A DNA stretch of 64,000 bases from Phycisphaerae bacterium (GCA_002716385.1 PBAX01000021.1:47312-111311), one strand, 5' to 3'. Counted from the stretch's first letter, positions 39,081 through 48,176 are shown. Translations and numbers: made by a program. Notes: generated by a model not told the origin, from the letters alone.

Positions 39081-40285
39081 GCACTTGATTCCATATCGTC
39101 ATCGAATTCAAAGGATTGACGCCAGAGCAGCGGCGGACGTCTCAAGGCCACGCTGAAGATGATGCCGATCATGATCCAGGCCACCACCAGACTGGATCCA
39201 CCATAGCTCACGAACGGAAGTGTCATGCCCGTGATCGGCATGAGACCGATGGTCATTCCGGTATTGATCACCATCTGCGCAACGAGACCGACGGAAAGTC
39301 CCACCGCCACGAGACGACCGAACGGATCACACGACATTGCCGCCGTTGCCAATCCACCAAGCAGAAGCAGAATATAGAGACCCCATGTGACCAGACCGCC
39401 GAGTACCCCCCAACGGGTACAGATGACGGCGAAGATCATGTCGTTGTGCTCCTCGGGCAGATGGTTCCATCGCAGCAACGCGGACGCGGTATCGGCGTCG
39501 GAACCTCCGATCCCACCAGCCCCCACGAGCATCATCGATCTGGCCCCTTGATAGCCGATGTCGTTCTCGAAACGATCATCGCCGCGAAGCTGCGCCCACA
39601 TGGCCTGGATGCGGTCCTTCTGATGAGGCCTGAGGAACGGCGTCATGGCGGCACCCCCGAGCACACCCAGCAAGACGATCACCACAAGATGCTTGCTGCG
39701 GGCGCCCGCGGCGAACAACATCGCGAAGCACATCGGCAGGAAGAGCAGCGACGTGCCAAGATCGGGCTGGAGCAGTATCAACCCCATGGGGACCAGCGCC
39801 ATCAACAAGGGACGGAGCAGTCCGGTGAAGTACCTGTGGTTCTTCCGGAATCGAAGCCATGAGGCGATCAGCAGAACGACGGCGATCTTCGCCAGTTCCG
39901 AAGGCTGCATGTCGATGAATCCCAGATTGATCCATCGCCGGGCGCCGTTCCTTGGACGAACGATCTGATCCGGAATACCGGGCAGCAGAAGGATGATCAG
40001 CAGTAGCAGTATCAGAATCATCAGCGGAATACTGATCTTCTGGAGCCAACGAACATGGGGAAACGCCAGAACACCCGCAGCAGACATGCCGACCAGCAGG
40101 AGCATCCCCTGCTTGGCCACCAGCTCCGGTCGCGTGGTTCCGATCGCAGCCAGCCCAATGAGGCTCAACAGCACGGCAGCCAATACGCAGAACCATGCCG
40201 GATTGATCCACTTCAGACCTCGGCGACGACGTCTTGACTCGCCTCGATGCACCGCTGCGGAATAGACCTTGCCGGACTGAGTCAT
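39077..40285 (-). CDS. rodA: Rod-shape peptidoglycan glycosyltransferase RodA
   Basis: A 402-residue SEDS-family protein with about ten membrane segments. It polymerises glycan strands from lipid II together with a class B PBP. GARRWINLGFIDMQPSELAKIA, LQPDLGTSLLFLP and GMTLPFVSYGGSSL are family signatures. The gene is directly downstream of its partner PBP2 with a 4-base overlap. Its presence supports a peptidoglycan wall in this organism. Confidence 0.94.
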   Translation of the reverse strand: MTQSGKVYSAAVHRGESRRRRRGLKWINPAWFCVLAAVLLSLIGLAAIGTTRPELVAKQGMLLLVGMSAAGVLAFPHVRWLQKISIPLMILILLLLIILLLPGIPDQIVRPRNGARRWINLGFIDMQPSELAKIAVVLLIASWLRFRKNHRYFTGLLRPLLMALVPMGLILLQPDLGTSLLFLPMCFAMLFAAGARSKHLVVIVLLGVLGGAAMTPFLRPHQKDRIQAMWAQLRGDDRFENDIGYQGARSMMLVGAGGIGGSDADTASALLRWNHLPEEHNDMIFAVICTRWGVLGGLVTWGLYILLLLGGLATAAMSCDPFGRLVAVGLSVGLVAQMVINTGMTIGLMPITGMTLPFVSYGGSSLVVAWIMIGIIFSVALRRPPLLWRQSFEFDDDMESSA

Positions 40286-42546
40286 TGGGCCCCCTCGAGA
40301 TAGCCCTCGGACTGAAGCGCCTCGATGATCTGGTTCGCGACCGGACCAGCCACTCGACCACCTGAGCCCCCGTACTCGATCAGCACGGCGATCGCGTAGC
40401 GTGGCTTGCCGTCGCGTGCGTTGCCGACCAGGCCGACGAACCAGGCATGCTCCAGTCCGGTGGTCCGCTCACGCTGTGCGATGGTTCCATCCCCATCCAC
40501 ATCACGTGCCCATGGCGGCGCCTGCGCCGTGCCGGTCTTCCCCATCACGACCACGCCGGGCACATTGAAGATCGGTTCATAGTCCCCAGTCCCGTACTTG
40601 ATTCGACTCCCGGTGCCCCATGGCTCACTGACCCCCTCCCGCATGCCCTCGAGAATCGTGTCGACGACCACCGGTGGAATCTCCCGATCGGGAAACTCCG
40701 CTCGATTCAATCGACCACGATGACCTCGAACCAGCGTTGGGGGGAATCGCTTGCCACCCCTCGCCAGGGTGGCGTAGGCATCCGCCGCATGGAGCGGCGT
40801 CCAGGTAAGACGGCCTTGCCCGATGCTCATCATGACCGATTCGAACGTCGCTTCCCCGCTCTCTCGGAGGGACGCCCTGAATTCCTCGTCGAGGACACTG
40901 CCGGACACCAACGTCTCGACCGAATCGACGGATCCCTCCATTCCGCTGGGTATGGACTGGCCGATGCCGAACCAGCTCAACCAGTAGGCCATGCGATCCA
41001 GACCCAGTCGCGAGCCGAGCTCGTAGAAGTAGCAGTTGCATGATCGAGCCAACGCTTCACGTGCCTGAATGGGACCATGGGTCGCCATTCCGAACCGAGG
41101 CCTGTAGATCCAGCATCTGGCGACATCGTCCCGAGCGGGGAAATGATGTCCTCGACATTCGATGGTGGTCTGTTCGTTCACCAGCGACTCCATCATGGCC
41201 GCTGCCAGCACGAGCGGCTTGATGATCGAACCGGGTGGATACGTCGCCGCGACCGCTCGATTCACCCAGGGGGTTCGCTCCGCGATCTCGACTGGCGTCA
41301 TGTCCGCCGATTGCGATGGCGTCGGGACGGATGCCATCGCCATGATCTCACCGGTAGGGATGTCGAGAACCACCACCGCCGCAGCCAGGGGCGTTCCCAG
41401 GGGAAGCTTGTCGTTCGAATGCCAGTCCTGAACGGTGGTCAGACCGGTTCTCGCATCGAGAATGGATTCGACTCTCGCCTGCAGCATGCCGTCGATGCTC
41501 AGCAGGACGTCGCTTCCAGGCTGCGGGAGCGTTCGCGTGACTTCGCCGTCCTGCCTCGATGTGAGCACGACCCCACGCTGCCCTCTGAGCTGATCCTCCC
41601 ACCCACGCTCGATTCCCCGGGAACCTATTCGATCCGATGATCGATAGCCGCCAAGATCCAGTTCGCCGTTCTCATCGATGAATGGACGTCGCTCGAGATC
41701 CTCGGCCCAAACGTCGTAACGAATGGAACCCAGAAGCTGATCGCCGACCGATTCCATCCGGAGCTCATCGGGCGATGTGGATCGGATCGATCTGGGCAAC
41801 AGACTCCGGTCCACAGGGACATCGAGTGTTCCGTTCGGATAGCTTCGATGGCGTGCATAGCGCACGTCCACGAGCTCCGGCCACTTCTCCGCGAACTTCT
41901 GGAGCGCAATGGCCTGATGATCTCGAAGATGCGGAACGACGACATGCTTTCCGGTCTGCTCCGCGATCGGCATGGCCTTGAAGTCGTCGGCCTGGCCATA
42001 GCGGGCTTCATGTCGCTGCCGCTGCCGCTCCCAGATCACCGCCGCCATGTGCTGTACACGAGCCCGCTCCTCGTCGAGATCCCGCTCCAGTTGATCCGCG
42101 GGCGAACGTCTGGCCTGCGCGACCAGCGACCAGAGCTCCTCGAGCACCAACGACCATTCCGGCAACTTCTCCGCAATCAACGCTTCGCGAGCTTCCGGGG
42201 AACGTTCGTTCCAGTCCGCCGCTCCAACTTCGGCTCGCGCCCTGCTCATCGCCTTTCGTTCGGCCCAGTTTCCGGTGATGGCATCCCAGGAGACCGCCAC
42301 TTCGTACCCGGGCTCATCCTGTGCCAGTGGGCGACCATGACGATCGATGATGCTCCCTCGCCAGGTCGGAACCCACTCGCGGATCTGCAATCTGGACTCC
42401 GCCTCGTTTCGGTGCGAGGCTCCTTCGATGACCGCCAGTCTGATCAACTGGATCGACATCACCGCACAGGCAGCCAAGCCACACGCCAGCAGGAAGAGAA
42501 GGCGTCGCTGAAACATGATGGGTGCACGTCGACGGGTAGTACTCAT
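40282..42546 (-). CDS. mrdA: Penicillin-binding protein 2 (class B transpeptidase), long form
   Basis: A 754-residue D,D-transpeptidase with an N-terminal membrane anchor, then WRGSIIDRHGRPLAQDEPGY of the pedestal domain. The active-site Ser is in YPPGSIIKPL (SxxK, near residue 440), SCN lies near 500 and KTGTAQ near 670. Residues about 85-210 form a charged, helical insertion in the pedestal that makes the protein about 120 residues longer than typical PBP2. It overlaps rodA by four bases. MreB, MreC and MreD are not in the window. Confidence 0.92.
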   Translation of the reverse strand: MSTTRRRAPIMFQRRLLFLLACGLAACAVMSIQLIRLAVIEGASHRNEAESRLQIREWVPTWRGSIIDRHGRPLAQDEPGYEVAVSWDAITGNWAERKAMSRARAEVGAADWNERSPEAREALIAEKLPEWSLVLEELWSLVAQARRSPADQLERDLDEERARVQHMAAVIWERQRQRHEARYGQADDFKAMPIAEQTGKHVVVPHLRDHQAIALQKFAEKWPELVDVRYARHRSYPNGTLDVPVDRSLLPRSIRSTSPDELRMESVGDQLLGSIRYDVWAEDLERRPFIDENGELDLGGYRSSDRIGSRGIERGWEDQLRGQRGVVLTSRQDGEVTRTLPQPGSDVLLSIDGMLQARVESILDARTGLTTVQDWHSNDKLPLGTPLAAAVVVLDIPTGEIMAMASVPTPSQSADMTPVEIAERTPWVNRAVAATYPPGSIIKPLVLAAAMMESLVNEQTTIECRGHHFPARDDVARCWIYRPRFGMATHGPIQAREALARSCNCYFYELGSRLGLDRMAYWLSWFGIGQSIPSGMEGSVDSVETLVSGSVLDEEFRASLRESGEATFESVMMSIGQGRLTWTPLHAADAYATLARGGKRFPPTLVRGHRGRLNRAEFPDREIPPVVVDTILEGMREGVSEPWGTGSRIKYGTGDYEPIFNVPGVVVMGKTGTAQAPPWARDVDGDGTIAQRERTTGLEHAWFVGLVGNARDGKPRYAIAVLIEYGGSGGRVAGPVANQIIEALQSEGYLEGAQ

Positions 42547-42650
42547 GCCGTCTCGAGCCTTGAGAGGCCCTTGACTCCTTTCATGGGCGACACGATCAGT
42601 CTACGAGGAGCCGGTGGAACATGCGATGAGGAACCACCAATGAAAATCCT

Positions 42651-43280
42651 TCAGAGCACGGAATCAATGGTCGGCCAACCGGACCAGGAAACGTGCTGGT
42701 CACGATGGGCCATCAGGCTCTGGAGATACTCGTCTCGCGGAACCTCGATGGCACCCATTCTGGCCATGTGATCCGAGATGAACTGAACATCGAGGACCGA
42801 GACGCCGATCGACCGCAGATGAGCCACCAGCCAGACCAGGGAGACCTTCGAGGCGTCGCTTCCGCCCTTCTCCGGAAGTGAGAACATGGACTCCCCCATG
42901 AAAACACCCCCGAGATGAACACCGTAGAGTCCACCAACGAGGACTCCGTCCCGCCAGGCTTCCACACTGTGCGCCAACCCCCGCTCATGCAGCTTTCCAT
43001 AGAGGTCGATCAGCTGATCGTCGATCCAGGTCTCCTCACGACCGGGTTTCGTGTCGGCACAGGCTCGCATGACCATCTCGAACTCGGTGTTGGTGGTCAC
43101 TTGAAAGCGCCCGGAACGCACTCTTCTCGCCAGACTCTCCGGAACACGGAGCGCATCCAGAGGAAGAATGCAGCGAGGATCAGGATTGAACCACTCCAGC
43201 TCCCCCGTCTCCGGATGGGCCATCGGGAAATACCCTTCCGCATACGCGGCCAACAGGATGCCGGGATCAAGATCTCTCAC
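42651..43280 (-). CDS. aat: Leucyl/phenylalanyl-tRNA-protein transferase
   Basis: About 209 residues from a GTG at 43280. It attaches Leu or Phe to N-terminal Arg/Lys of proteins for ClpS-ClpAP degradation. Motifs: LLAAYAEGYFPM, WFNPDPRCILPLDALRVP, and GVHLGGVFMGESMF before VSLVWLVAHL. The frame extends to a TTG at 43343, but that would overlap the start of the divergent glycosyltransferase gene and adds residues not typical of the family. The N-terminus is therefore uncertain; the gene identity is not. Confidence 0.9.
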   Translation of the reverse strand: MRDLDPGILLAAYAEGYFPMAHPETGELEWFNPDPRCILPLDALRVPESLARRVRSGRFQVTTNTEFEMVMRACADTKPGREETWIDDQLIDLYGKLHERGLAHSVEAWRDGVLVGGLYGVHLGGVFMGESMFSLPEKGGSDASKVSLVWLVAHLRSIGVSVLDVQFISDHMARMGAIEVPRDEYLQSLMAHRDQHVSWSGWPTIDSVL

Positions 43281-43330
43281 CCCGGTACGATACGTCGCAC
43301 ACCAACGCCGGGTCGGCAGGATCCTCCACA

Positions 43331-44149
43331 ATGCCCATGCCAATCTCAGTCATTGTCACGACCTACAACCGCCCGGATGCGTTGGCGGCGACCTTGCGAG
43401 GTCTGGAGGCCCAGAGATACCGGCCATTCGAAGTGATCATCGCCGACGATGGATCGACTGGCGAGACAGCCGATTTCATCCGTGAAGTCTCCGAGAAGTT
43501 CCCAGTCCCGCTGAAGCATGTGTGGCATCCGGATCGCGGATTCAGAGCCGCCGCCATCACGAACCGGGCCATCGCCGCCTCGACTGGGGACTATGTGATT
43601 CTCATGGACGGCGACTGCATTCCACGCCCCTGCTTCCTCGACTGGCACAACAGACTGGCTCAACCGGGCTGGATGGTTGGCGGCAACCGCATCCTCCTCG
43701 GCGAATCGTTCACTCGGGACATTCTCGAGAACTCGATCCCCGTGCACGCATGGTCCCGGGCCAGTTGGATCAAACCCAGACTCAAGGGATGGACCAATCG
43801 TGTCCTGCCATTGCTGATATCACTGCCCGATGGCGGATGGCGGCGACGCCGGCCGCGGGACTGGAAATCACTCAGGACCTTCAGCATGGCCGTCTACCGA
43901 AACGATCTCCTCAAGGTCAATGGTCTGGATGAAGCCTTTACGGGATGGGGTTCCCAGGATTCCGACCTCATTATCAGGCTGATGCATGCCGGAGTCAGAA
44001 TCAAGAGCGGGCGACACTCCTCCCCGGTCCTCCATCTCTGGCATCCCGAGCAACCCCGCGATGGGGCTGAAAAGAACCGTCAGGAGCTGGAGAAGGTCCT
44101 CAAGGGCCACCGGATAACGGCTCGAAAGGGCATTTCAGATCAGCCATGA
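43331..44149 (+). CDS. Family 2 glycosyltransferase
   Basis: A 272-residue GT-A enzyme. PISVIVTTYNRPDAL opens the fold, EVIIADDGSTGETADFI follows, and YVILMDGDCIPRP carries the DxD metal motif. The C-terminal NGLDEAFTGWGSQDSDLIIRL is the galactosyltransferase-type acidic motif that supplies the catalytic base. It has no membrane anchor. The acceptor is unknown; surface polysaccharide is likely. The gene is divergent from aat. Confidence 0.88.
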   Translation: MPMPISVIVTTYNRPDALAATLRGLEAQRYRPFEVIIADDGSTGETADFIREVSEKFPVPLKHVWHPDRGFRAAAITNRAIAASTGDYVILMDGDCIPRPCFLDWHNRLAQPGWMVGGNRILLGESFTRDILENSIPVHAWSRASWIKPRLKGWTNRVLPLLISLPDGGWRRRRPRDWKSLRTFSMAVYRNDLLKVNGLDEAFTGWGSQDSDLIIRLMHAGVRIKSGRHSSPVLHLWHPEQPRDGAEKNRQELEKVLKGHRITARKGISDQP

Positions 44150-44154
44150 TCTTC

Positions 44155-44183
44155 TTGCCCCCCTCCCCCTGAGAACCTACAAT
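44155..44183 (+). promoter_or_regulatory. Sigma-70-type promoter before the structured RNA
   Basis: TTGCCC (44155-44160), 17-base spacer, TACAAT (44178-44183). It starts just after the glycosyltransferase stop and would begin a transcript near 44190. It can serve the RNA, the tRNA and perhaps the genes that follow. Confidence 0.55.
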
Positions 44184-44189
44184 CTCCGC

Positions 44190-44425
44190 TTCCTCCAATA
44201 GAGAGGGCCGTTGGTGAGGCTTGTGAAGACAAGCGGCGCCACATGGGGCATCAGGTCGCGGCTGACAGGTGCTCCCGCCTCTGGAGAGACAGCCGCGGCC
44301 GCGCAGGATGTTCAGTCATCCGGTGTCGAGACCGCGAGTTCGCATTGGCCGGCAGCCTGCAAATGGCCCCGCCGGAAACGAGTTCGATGGTCCGACGAGG
44401 CAGCTCAAGGACCGACAATTAAGCG
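44190..44425 (+). ncRNA. Candidate structured RNA of unknown class
   Basis: This stretch of about 240 bases has no convincing gene, but it carries a dense series of hairpins: GCTTG/CAAGC (44219-44234); an 11-pair stem GGTCGCGGCTG/CAGCCGCGGCC (44254-44264 with 44290-44300, one G-U pair) that encloses CTCC/GGAG; GGATG/CATCC (44306-44321); CGGT/ACCG (44321-44334); CCGGC/GCCGG (44349-44375); and GGTCC/GGACC (44389-44413). A promoter-like element sits directly upstream and tRNA-Gln directly downstream. I looked for the conserved strings of SRP RNA, RNase P RNA, tmRNA and the glmS ribozyme and did not find them. 6S RNA cannot be ruled out by eye. A 75-codon frame runs through it but starts at a non-ATG codon and has no recognisable product. 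Confidence 0.5.
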
Positions 44426-44450
44426 TGATCTAGTTTGATCATGCCTGTTT

Positions 44451-44522
44451 TGGCCCGTGGTGTAATCGGTAACACACCTGTTTTTGGTACAGGCATTCCA
44501 AGTTCAAGTCTTGGCGGGCCAG
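44451..44522 (+). tRNA. tRNA-Gln (anticodon TTG)
   Basis: Cloverleaf fits by eye: acceptor TGGCCCG/CGGGCCA, D stem GTGT/ACAC, anticodon stem CCTGT/ACAGG around TTTTGGT with anticodon TTG, T arm CCAAG-TTCAAGT-CTTGG, discriminator G. The weak U1-A72 pair is typical of Gln tRNAs. CCA is not encoded. Confidence 0.95.
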
Positions 44523-44564
44523 TTTCTTTTTCTGCGGGGGCGACCCCTTTCATCGATACGTGTC

Positions 44565-45347
44565 ATGACTACTCATCAGACATCCCGACCAGCAGCCATC
44601 ATCCTTGCCGCAGGCAAGGGGACGAGGATGGGAAGCGACATGCCGAAGGTCCTTCATCCTGTCTGCGGAAGACCGATGCTGCACTGGGTGATCGATGCCG
44701 TCCGCGAAGCCGGGGCCGGACCGATCCTCGTCGTGGTAGGACACGGGGCCGATCTGGTGAAGGCCTCCTTCGAATCCGATCATGACGACATCCGTTTCGT
44801 GCTTCAGGAATCACAGCTTGGAACCGGCCATGCCGTGCTCGTCTGCAAGGACGAACTGGGCGATTTCGATGGCGACGCCTTCATCCTGGCCGGAGACGGT
44901 CCGCTCATCAGAGCCGAGACCCTGAAGACACTGCTTCAACATCATGCCGCGACGAAGGCGCTAGCGACCCTGGCGACCTCCATACTGGATGATCCCACGG
45001 GCTATGGACGAATCGTCCGGAATGATCGCGACCGGTTCAACGCCATCGTCGAGGACCGCAATGCGACAGATGAGCAGAGAAGCATTCGCGAGATCTATCC
45101 CAGCTACGCCTGCTTCAACGTTCCAGAACTGATCAGCAGACTTGAAGCCCTCGAACCCGATTCCGTATCGGGCGAGTACTACCTCACTACCGTGCCCGGA
45201 CAGCTTCAGCAGGAGACCGATCGCGTTGAAATCGTGACGGCCGTTCCCGCGGAGGATGTCCTTTCGATCAATACGCCCGATCAACTGGCGGCCGTCGATT
45301 CCGTCCTTCAGAGTCGGATCGACCGTTCCGCGGAGGCTGTGTCATGA
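44565..45347 (+). CDS. GlmU-like N-acetylglucosamine-1-phosphate uridylyltransferase domain
   Basis: A 260-residue nucleotidyltransferase equal to the N-terminal half of GlmU. It has AAIILAAGKGTRMGSDMPKVLHPVCGRPML, then LQESQLGTGHAV and LAGDGPLI, and a Gly-Tyr-Gly (TGYGRIVRN) loop. The left-handed beta-helix acetyltransferase half of GlmU is missing. It should make UDP-GlcNAc (or a similar nucleotide sugar) if GlcN-1-P is acetylated by another enzyme. ATG 44565 was chosen; the longer frame runs into the tRNA. prs overlaps its end by four bases. Confidence 0.85.
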   Translation: MTTHQTSRPAAIILAAGKGTRMGSDMPKVLHPVCGRPMLHWVIDAVREAGAGPILVVVGHGADLVKASFESDHDDIRFVLQESQLGTGHAVLVCKDELGDFDGDAFILAGDGPLIRAETLKTLLQHHAATKALATLATSILDDPTGYGRIVRNDRDRFNAIVEDRNATDEQRSIREIYPSYACFNVPELISRLEALEPDSVSGEYYLTTVPGQLQQETDRVEIVTAVPAEDVLSINTPDQLAAVDSVLQSRIDRSAEAVS

Positions 45348-46327
45348 ACCGCATCGACCATGATCATCTGAAGATTTTCGGCGCACGTTCCGGCAGTGCA
45401 TTGGCAGGACTGATGGCCGACTATCTGTCGCTGCCACTGGGACAGGCCGAAACGGAACTCTTCCCCGATGGGGAATTGATCGTCCGCGTCGAGGAGGATG
45501 TCCGCGGCCGGGACTGCTTCGTCGTCCAGTCCACTTGTCATCCGGTCAACGCCAACATCATGGAGCTGTTGATCTACATCGACTGCCTTCGCCGGGCCTC
45601 CGCCCAGCGAATCACAGCGGTCATCCCCTACTTCGGATACGGCCGGCAGGATCGCAAGGATGCCGGACGCACCCCCATCACCGCGAAGCTGGTCGCCAAT
45701 CTGGTGACGGCGGCCGGTGCCGATCGAGTGCTGTGCATGGACCTCCATGCGGCCCAGATCCAGGGCTTCTTCGACATCCCCGTCGATCACATGTCCGCCA
45801 TGACCGTCTTCTGCGACTACTTCACGAGCATCCGGGACGAACTGGGCGATCTGGTGATCGTGTCTCCCGATGTCGGAAACGTGAAGGTCGCCAACGCCTA
45901 CGCGAGTTTCCTCGATGCCGATCTGGCCATCATCGACAAGCGTCGGGAATCGGGAATGAAGGTGGCTTCCCGCAACCTCATCGGCAGCGTGAAGAACCAG
46001 ACCGTGCTCATGGTCGACGACATGATCTCGACCGCAGGCACCATCTGCGAAGCCGCCAATCTGATCATGAACGAAGGCGCCAATCAGATCATCGCCTCGG
46101 CAACCCATCCGGTTCTGGTCGGCATGGCGATGGAACGCCTCAAGGAATCAGCCTTCACCAAGATTGTTGTCACCGACACCATCGATGATGGTGGTCGTCT
46201 GGAGCCCATCTACGATCGGCTCGTCAAGCTTTCGGTCGCGCCGCTCATGGGCGAGGCCCTTCATCGAATTCATCACGACATGTCCATCTCTGCGTTGTTC
46301 CAACGTTCGACGGGGACCAAGCGATAG
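45344..46327 (+). CDS. prs: Ribose-phosphate pyrophosphokinase
   Basis: A 327-residue PRPP synthase. The ATP-loop region is YFGYGRQDRKDAGRTPI; the ribose-phosphate site is VMVDDMISTAGTICEAA; DLHAAQIQGFFDIPVDH is the conserved metal and regulatory segment. PRPP feeds purine, pyrimidine, NAD and His pathways and is needed with purC and purA in this window. The pairing with a GlmU-type gene is common in bacteria. Its start overlaps the previous stop. Confidence 0.96.
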   Translation: MNRIDHDHLKIFGARSGSALAGLMADYLSLPLGQAETELFPDGELIVRVEEDVRGRDCFVVQSTCHPVNANIMELLIYIDCLRRASAQRITAVIPYFGYGRQDRKDAGRTPITAKLVANLVTAAGADRVLCMDLHAAQIQGFFDIPVDHMSAMTVFCDYFTSIRDELGDLVIVSPDVGNVKVANAYASFLDADLAIIDKRRESGMKVASRNLIGSVKNQTVLMVDDMISTAGTICEAANLIMNEGANQIIASATHPVLVGMAMERLKESAFTKIVVTDTIDDGGRLEPIYDRLVKLSVAPLMGEALHRIHHDMSISALFQRSTGTKR

Positions 46328-46367
46328 ATCAAAGACCACGCCGGCAGCTGGCGTGAGGGAGTACATA

Positions 46368-47018
46368 ATGGCAAGCGATACACAAACAATCACAGTCGAG
46401 ACACGCGAGAAGACGGGCACCCGATATGCCCAGCGTCTTCGTCGCGACGGCCGTCTACCAGCCGTCATATACGGCAAGGGTGCCGCACCCGTCCACGTCA
46501 GCGTCGAGGAGACGAGCATCCTCTCGGCACTGCATGGCGGCGCTCACGTCCTTTCGATCTCCGTCGACGGCAAGAGCGAGGACAAGTGCCTCGTCAAGGA
46601 CCTCCAGTTCGGTTGGCTCGGGGACAACCTGATCCATCTGGACCTCACGCGGGTCGACATGAACGAGATCGTGACGGTCAATGTCCCGGTCACGCTGGTA
46701 GGCACCGCCAAGATCGCCTCCGCAGCAGGCGCCGTCATGGAAGTCGTCCGACGAGAGATCGAGGTCACCTGCAAGGTCTCCGACATCCCGTCCGACATCT
46801 CCTATGACATCACGGACATGGAAGAGGCCGTCACCATCGGGGACCTCCCCATTCCGGCGAACGTGACACCATCACTGGATCCGGACAAGCACATCTGCCA
46901 TGTCACCTTCGTCCATCAGGAAGAAGCCGAGGGCGAGGAAACCGAAGCCGCAGGCGACTCCGCAGAGCCGGAAGTCATCACCAAGGCCAAGGAAGAGGAG
47001 AGCGACGACGACAGCTGA
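46368..47018 (+). CDS. rplY: 50S ribosomal protein L25 (CTC-type, acidic tail)
   Basis: A 216-residue 5S rRNA-binding protein from the ATG at 46368 with a GAGGGA Shine-Dalgarno. N-terminal L25 domain: ETREKTGTRYAQRLRRDGRLPAVIYGKG. The C-terminal TL5-type domain (VNVPVTLVGTAK onwards) is present. The last 35 residues are nearly all Glu, Ala, Asp and Ser. L25 and Pth are adjacent in many bacteria, as here. Confidence 0.93.
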   Translation: MASDTQTITVETREKTGTRYAQRLRRDGRLPAVIYGKGAAPVHVSVEETSILSALHGGAHVLSISVDGKSEDKCLVKDLQFGWLGDNLIHLDLTRVDMNEIVTVNVPVTLVGTAKIASAAGAVMEVVRREIEVTCKVSDIPSDISYDITDMEEAVTIGDLPIPANVTPSLDPDKHICHVTFVHQEEAEGEETEAAGDSAEPEVITKAKEEESDDDS

Positions 47019-47035
47019 TCGTCGTACAGGCAACC

Positions 47036-47605
47036 ATGAAGCTCATCGTCGGCATCGGCAACCCCGGTCGGGAATACGATCGAACACGACACAACGTCGG
47101 GTTCGAGGTACTCGATCGGCTTGCGCGTCGACTGGCTCCTGGCGAGATCGCCCGAGCCCGCTTCAAGGGCGCCGCCGTCGAATCCTCCCTCGGGGACGAG
47201 AAGGTGCTCATGCTCAAGCCAACCACCTACGTCAACTGCACCGGGGAAGCGATCGGAGAAGCCGTCCGCTTCTACAAGCTCGCCCCGGCGGAAGACCTTC
47301 TGGTCATCGTCGACGACACGGCCCTCCCCTGCGGAACCGTTCGCATGCGACCAAGTGGAGGCAATGGTGGACACAACGGGCTCAGCAACATCTCCCAGCA
47401 TCTGGGGGGCGACGGCTGGGCGAGACTGCGTATCGGGATCGATCCCCCGGGACAGATCCCATTGAAGAACTACGTGCTCGGGCGGTTCACGCCCGATCAG
47501 GAAGCGGCGCTCCAACCCGCCTTGGAGCAGGCCGTCGGCGCAACTGAATGCTGGCTTTCAGAGGGCATCACGACCGCCATGAATCAATTCAACAGTACCG
47601 ACTGA
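47036..47605 (+). CDS. pth: Peptidyl-tRNA hydrolase
   Basis: A 189-residue esterase that recycles tRNA from dropped-off peptidyl-tRNA. GIGNPGREYDRTRHNVGFE holds the catalytic His19 and the Asn next to it; KPTTYVNCTGEA, DDTALPCG and GGNGGHNGLSNI follow. It starts 17 bases after rplY, in the usual order. Confidence 0.96.
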   Translation: MKLIVGIGNPGREYDRTRHNVGFEVLDRLARRLAPGEIARARFKGAAVESSLGDEKVLMLKPTTYVNCTGEAIGEAVRFYKLAPAEDLLVIVDDTALPCGTVRMRPSGGNGGHNGLSNISQHLGGDGWARLRIGIDPPGQIPLKNYVLGRFTPDQEAALQPALEQAVGATECWLSEGITTAMNQFNSTD

Positions 47606-47645
47606 AAACAGGGCATCCAAGCAAAGCCCATCAAGGAATCTACGA

Positions 47646-48176
47646 ATGACTACCACACTCACAAACAACTACGAAGGATTGTTCCTGCTGCCACAATCGG
47701 CAGGATCAGATCTGGGCGGCGCCACCGATCTCGTCAAGGGACTGCTTGACAAGGTTGGCGCGGAAATCATCTCCTTCAAGAAATGGGATGAACGCCGACT
47801 CGCCTACGAGATCAAGGGCAACAAGCGAGGACTCTACTTCCTCTGCTACTTCAAGCTTGCCGGCAGCGAGGTCTCCTCGCTGGAGCGTCAGTGCCTGCTT
47901 TCAGAAAGCATGCTCCGTCACATGATCACCCGTGCTGACCACCTGACCATGGAGCAGATGCAGGCAGCCGATGCCCAGCAGGAACTCGCGGACGAGATCA
48001 AGCTCCGTGCCGAGCAGTCCGAGGAACGCGCCAGCGCCGCCACATCGATCATCGATCGCGAACAGGCAGCCAAGGCCACAGCTGAGGCCGAGACCGATGC
48101 CCCAGCCGAAGAAACCCCTGCTGAAGAGGCTGAAACCGCCCCTGCTGAAGCGTCAACCACGGATGAATCGGCCTGA
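47646..48176 (+). CDS. rpsF: 30S ribosomal protein S6 with long acidic tail
   Basis: A 176-residue protein. Residues 1-100 are S6 (NNYEGLFLLPQSAG, ISFKKWDERRLAYEIKGNKRG, MLRHMITR). The remaining 75 residues are rich in Ala, Glu and Thr; typical S6 has 95-135 residues. AAGGA lies before the ATG. rpsR (S18), the usual next gene, is absent between here and rplI. Confidence 0.95.
   Translation: MTTTLTNNYEGLFLLPQSAGSDLGGATDLVKGLLDKVGAEIISFKKWDERRLAYEIKGNKRGLYFLCYFKLAGSEVSSLERQCLLSESMLRHMITRADHLTMEQMQAADAQQELADEIKLRAEQSEERASAATSIIDREQAAKATAEAETDAPAEETPAEEAETAPAEASTTDESA

Noticed and set aside
44190..44425. RNase P RNA, SRP RNA, tmRNA or glmS ribozyme
   Set aside because: The conserved strings of each (GAGGAAAGTCC, GGAAGGAAGCAG, a tRNA-like end with TTCGA arm and tag frame, and AGCGCC with its core) were not found.
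44211..44438. 75-codon open frame through the structured RNA region
   Set aside because: Starts at a non-ATG codon without a ribosome-binding site, and the product is compositionally odd and unlike any family; the hairpins explain the sequence better.
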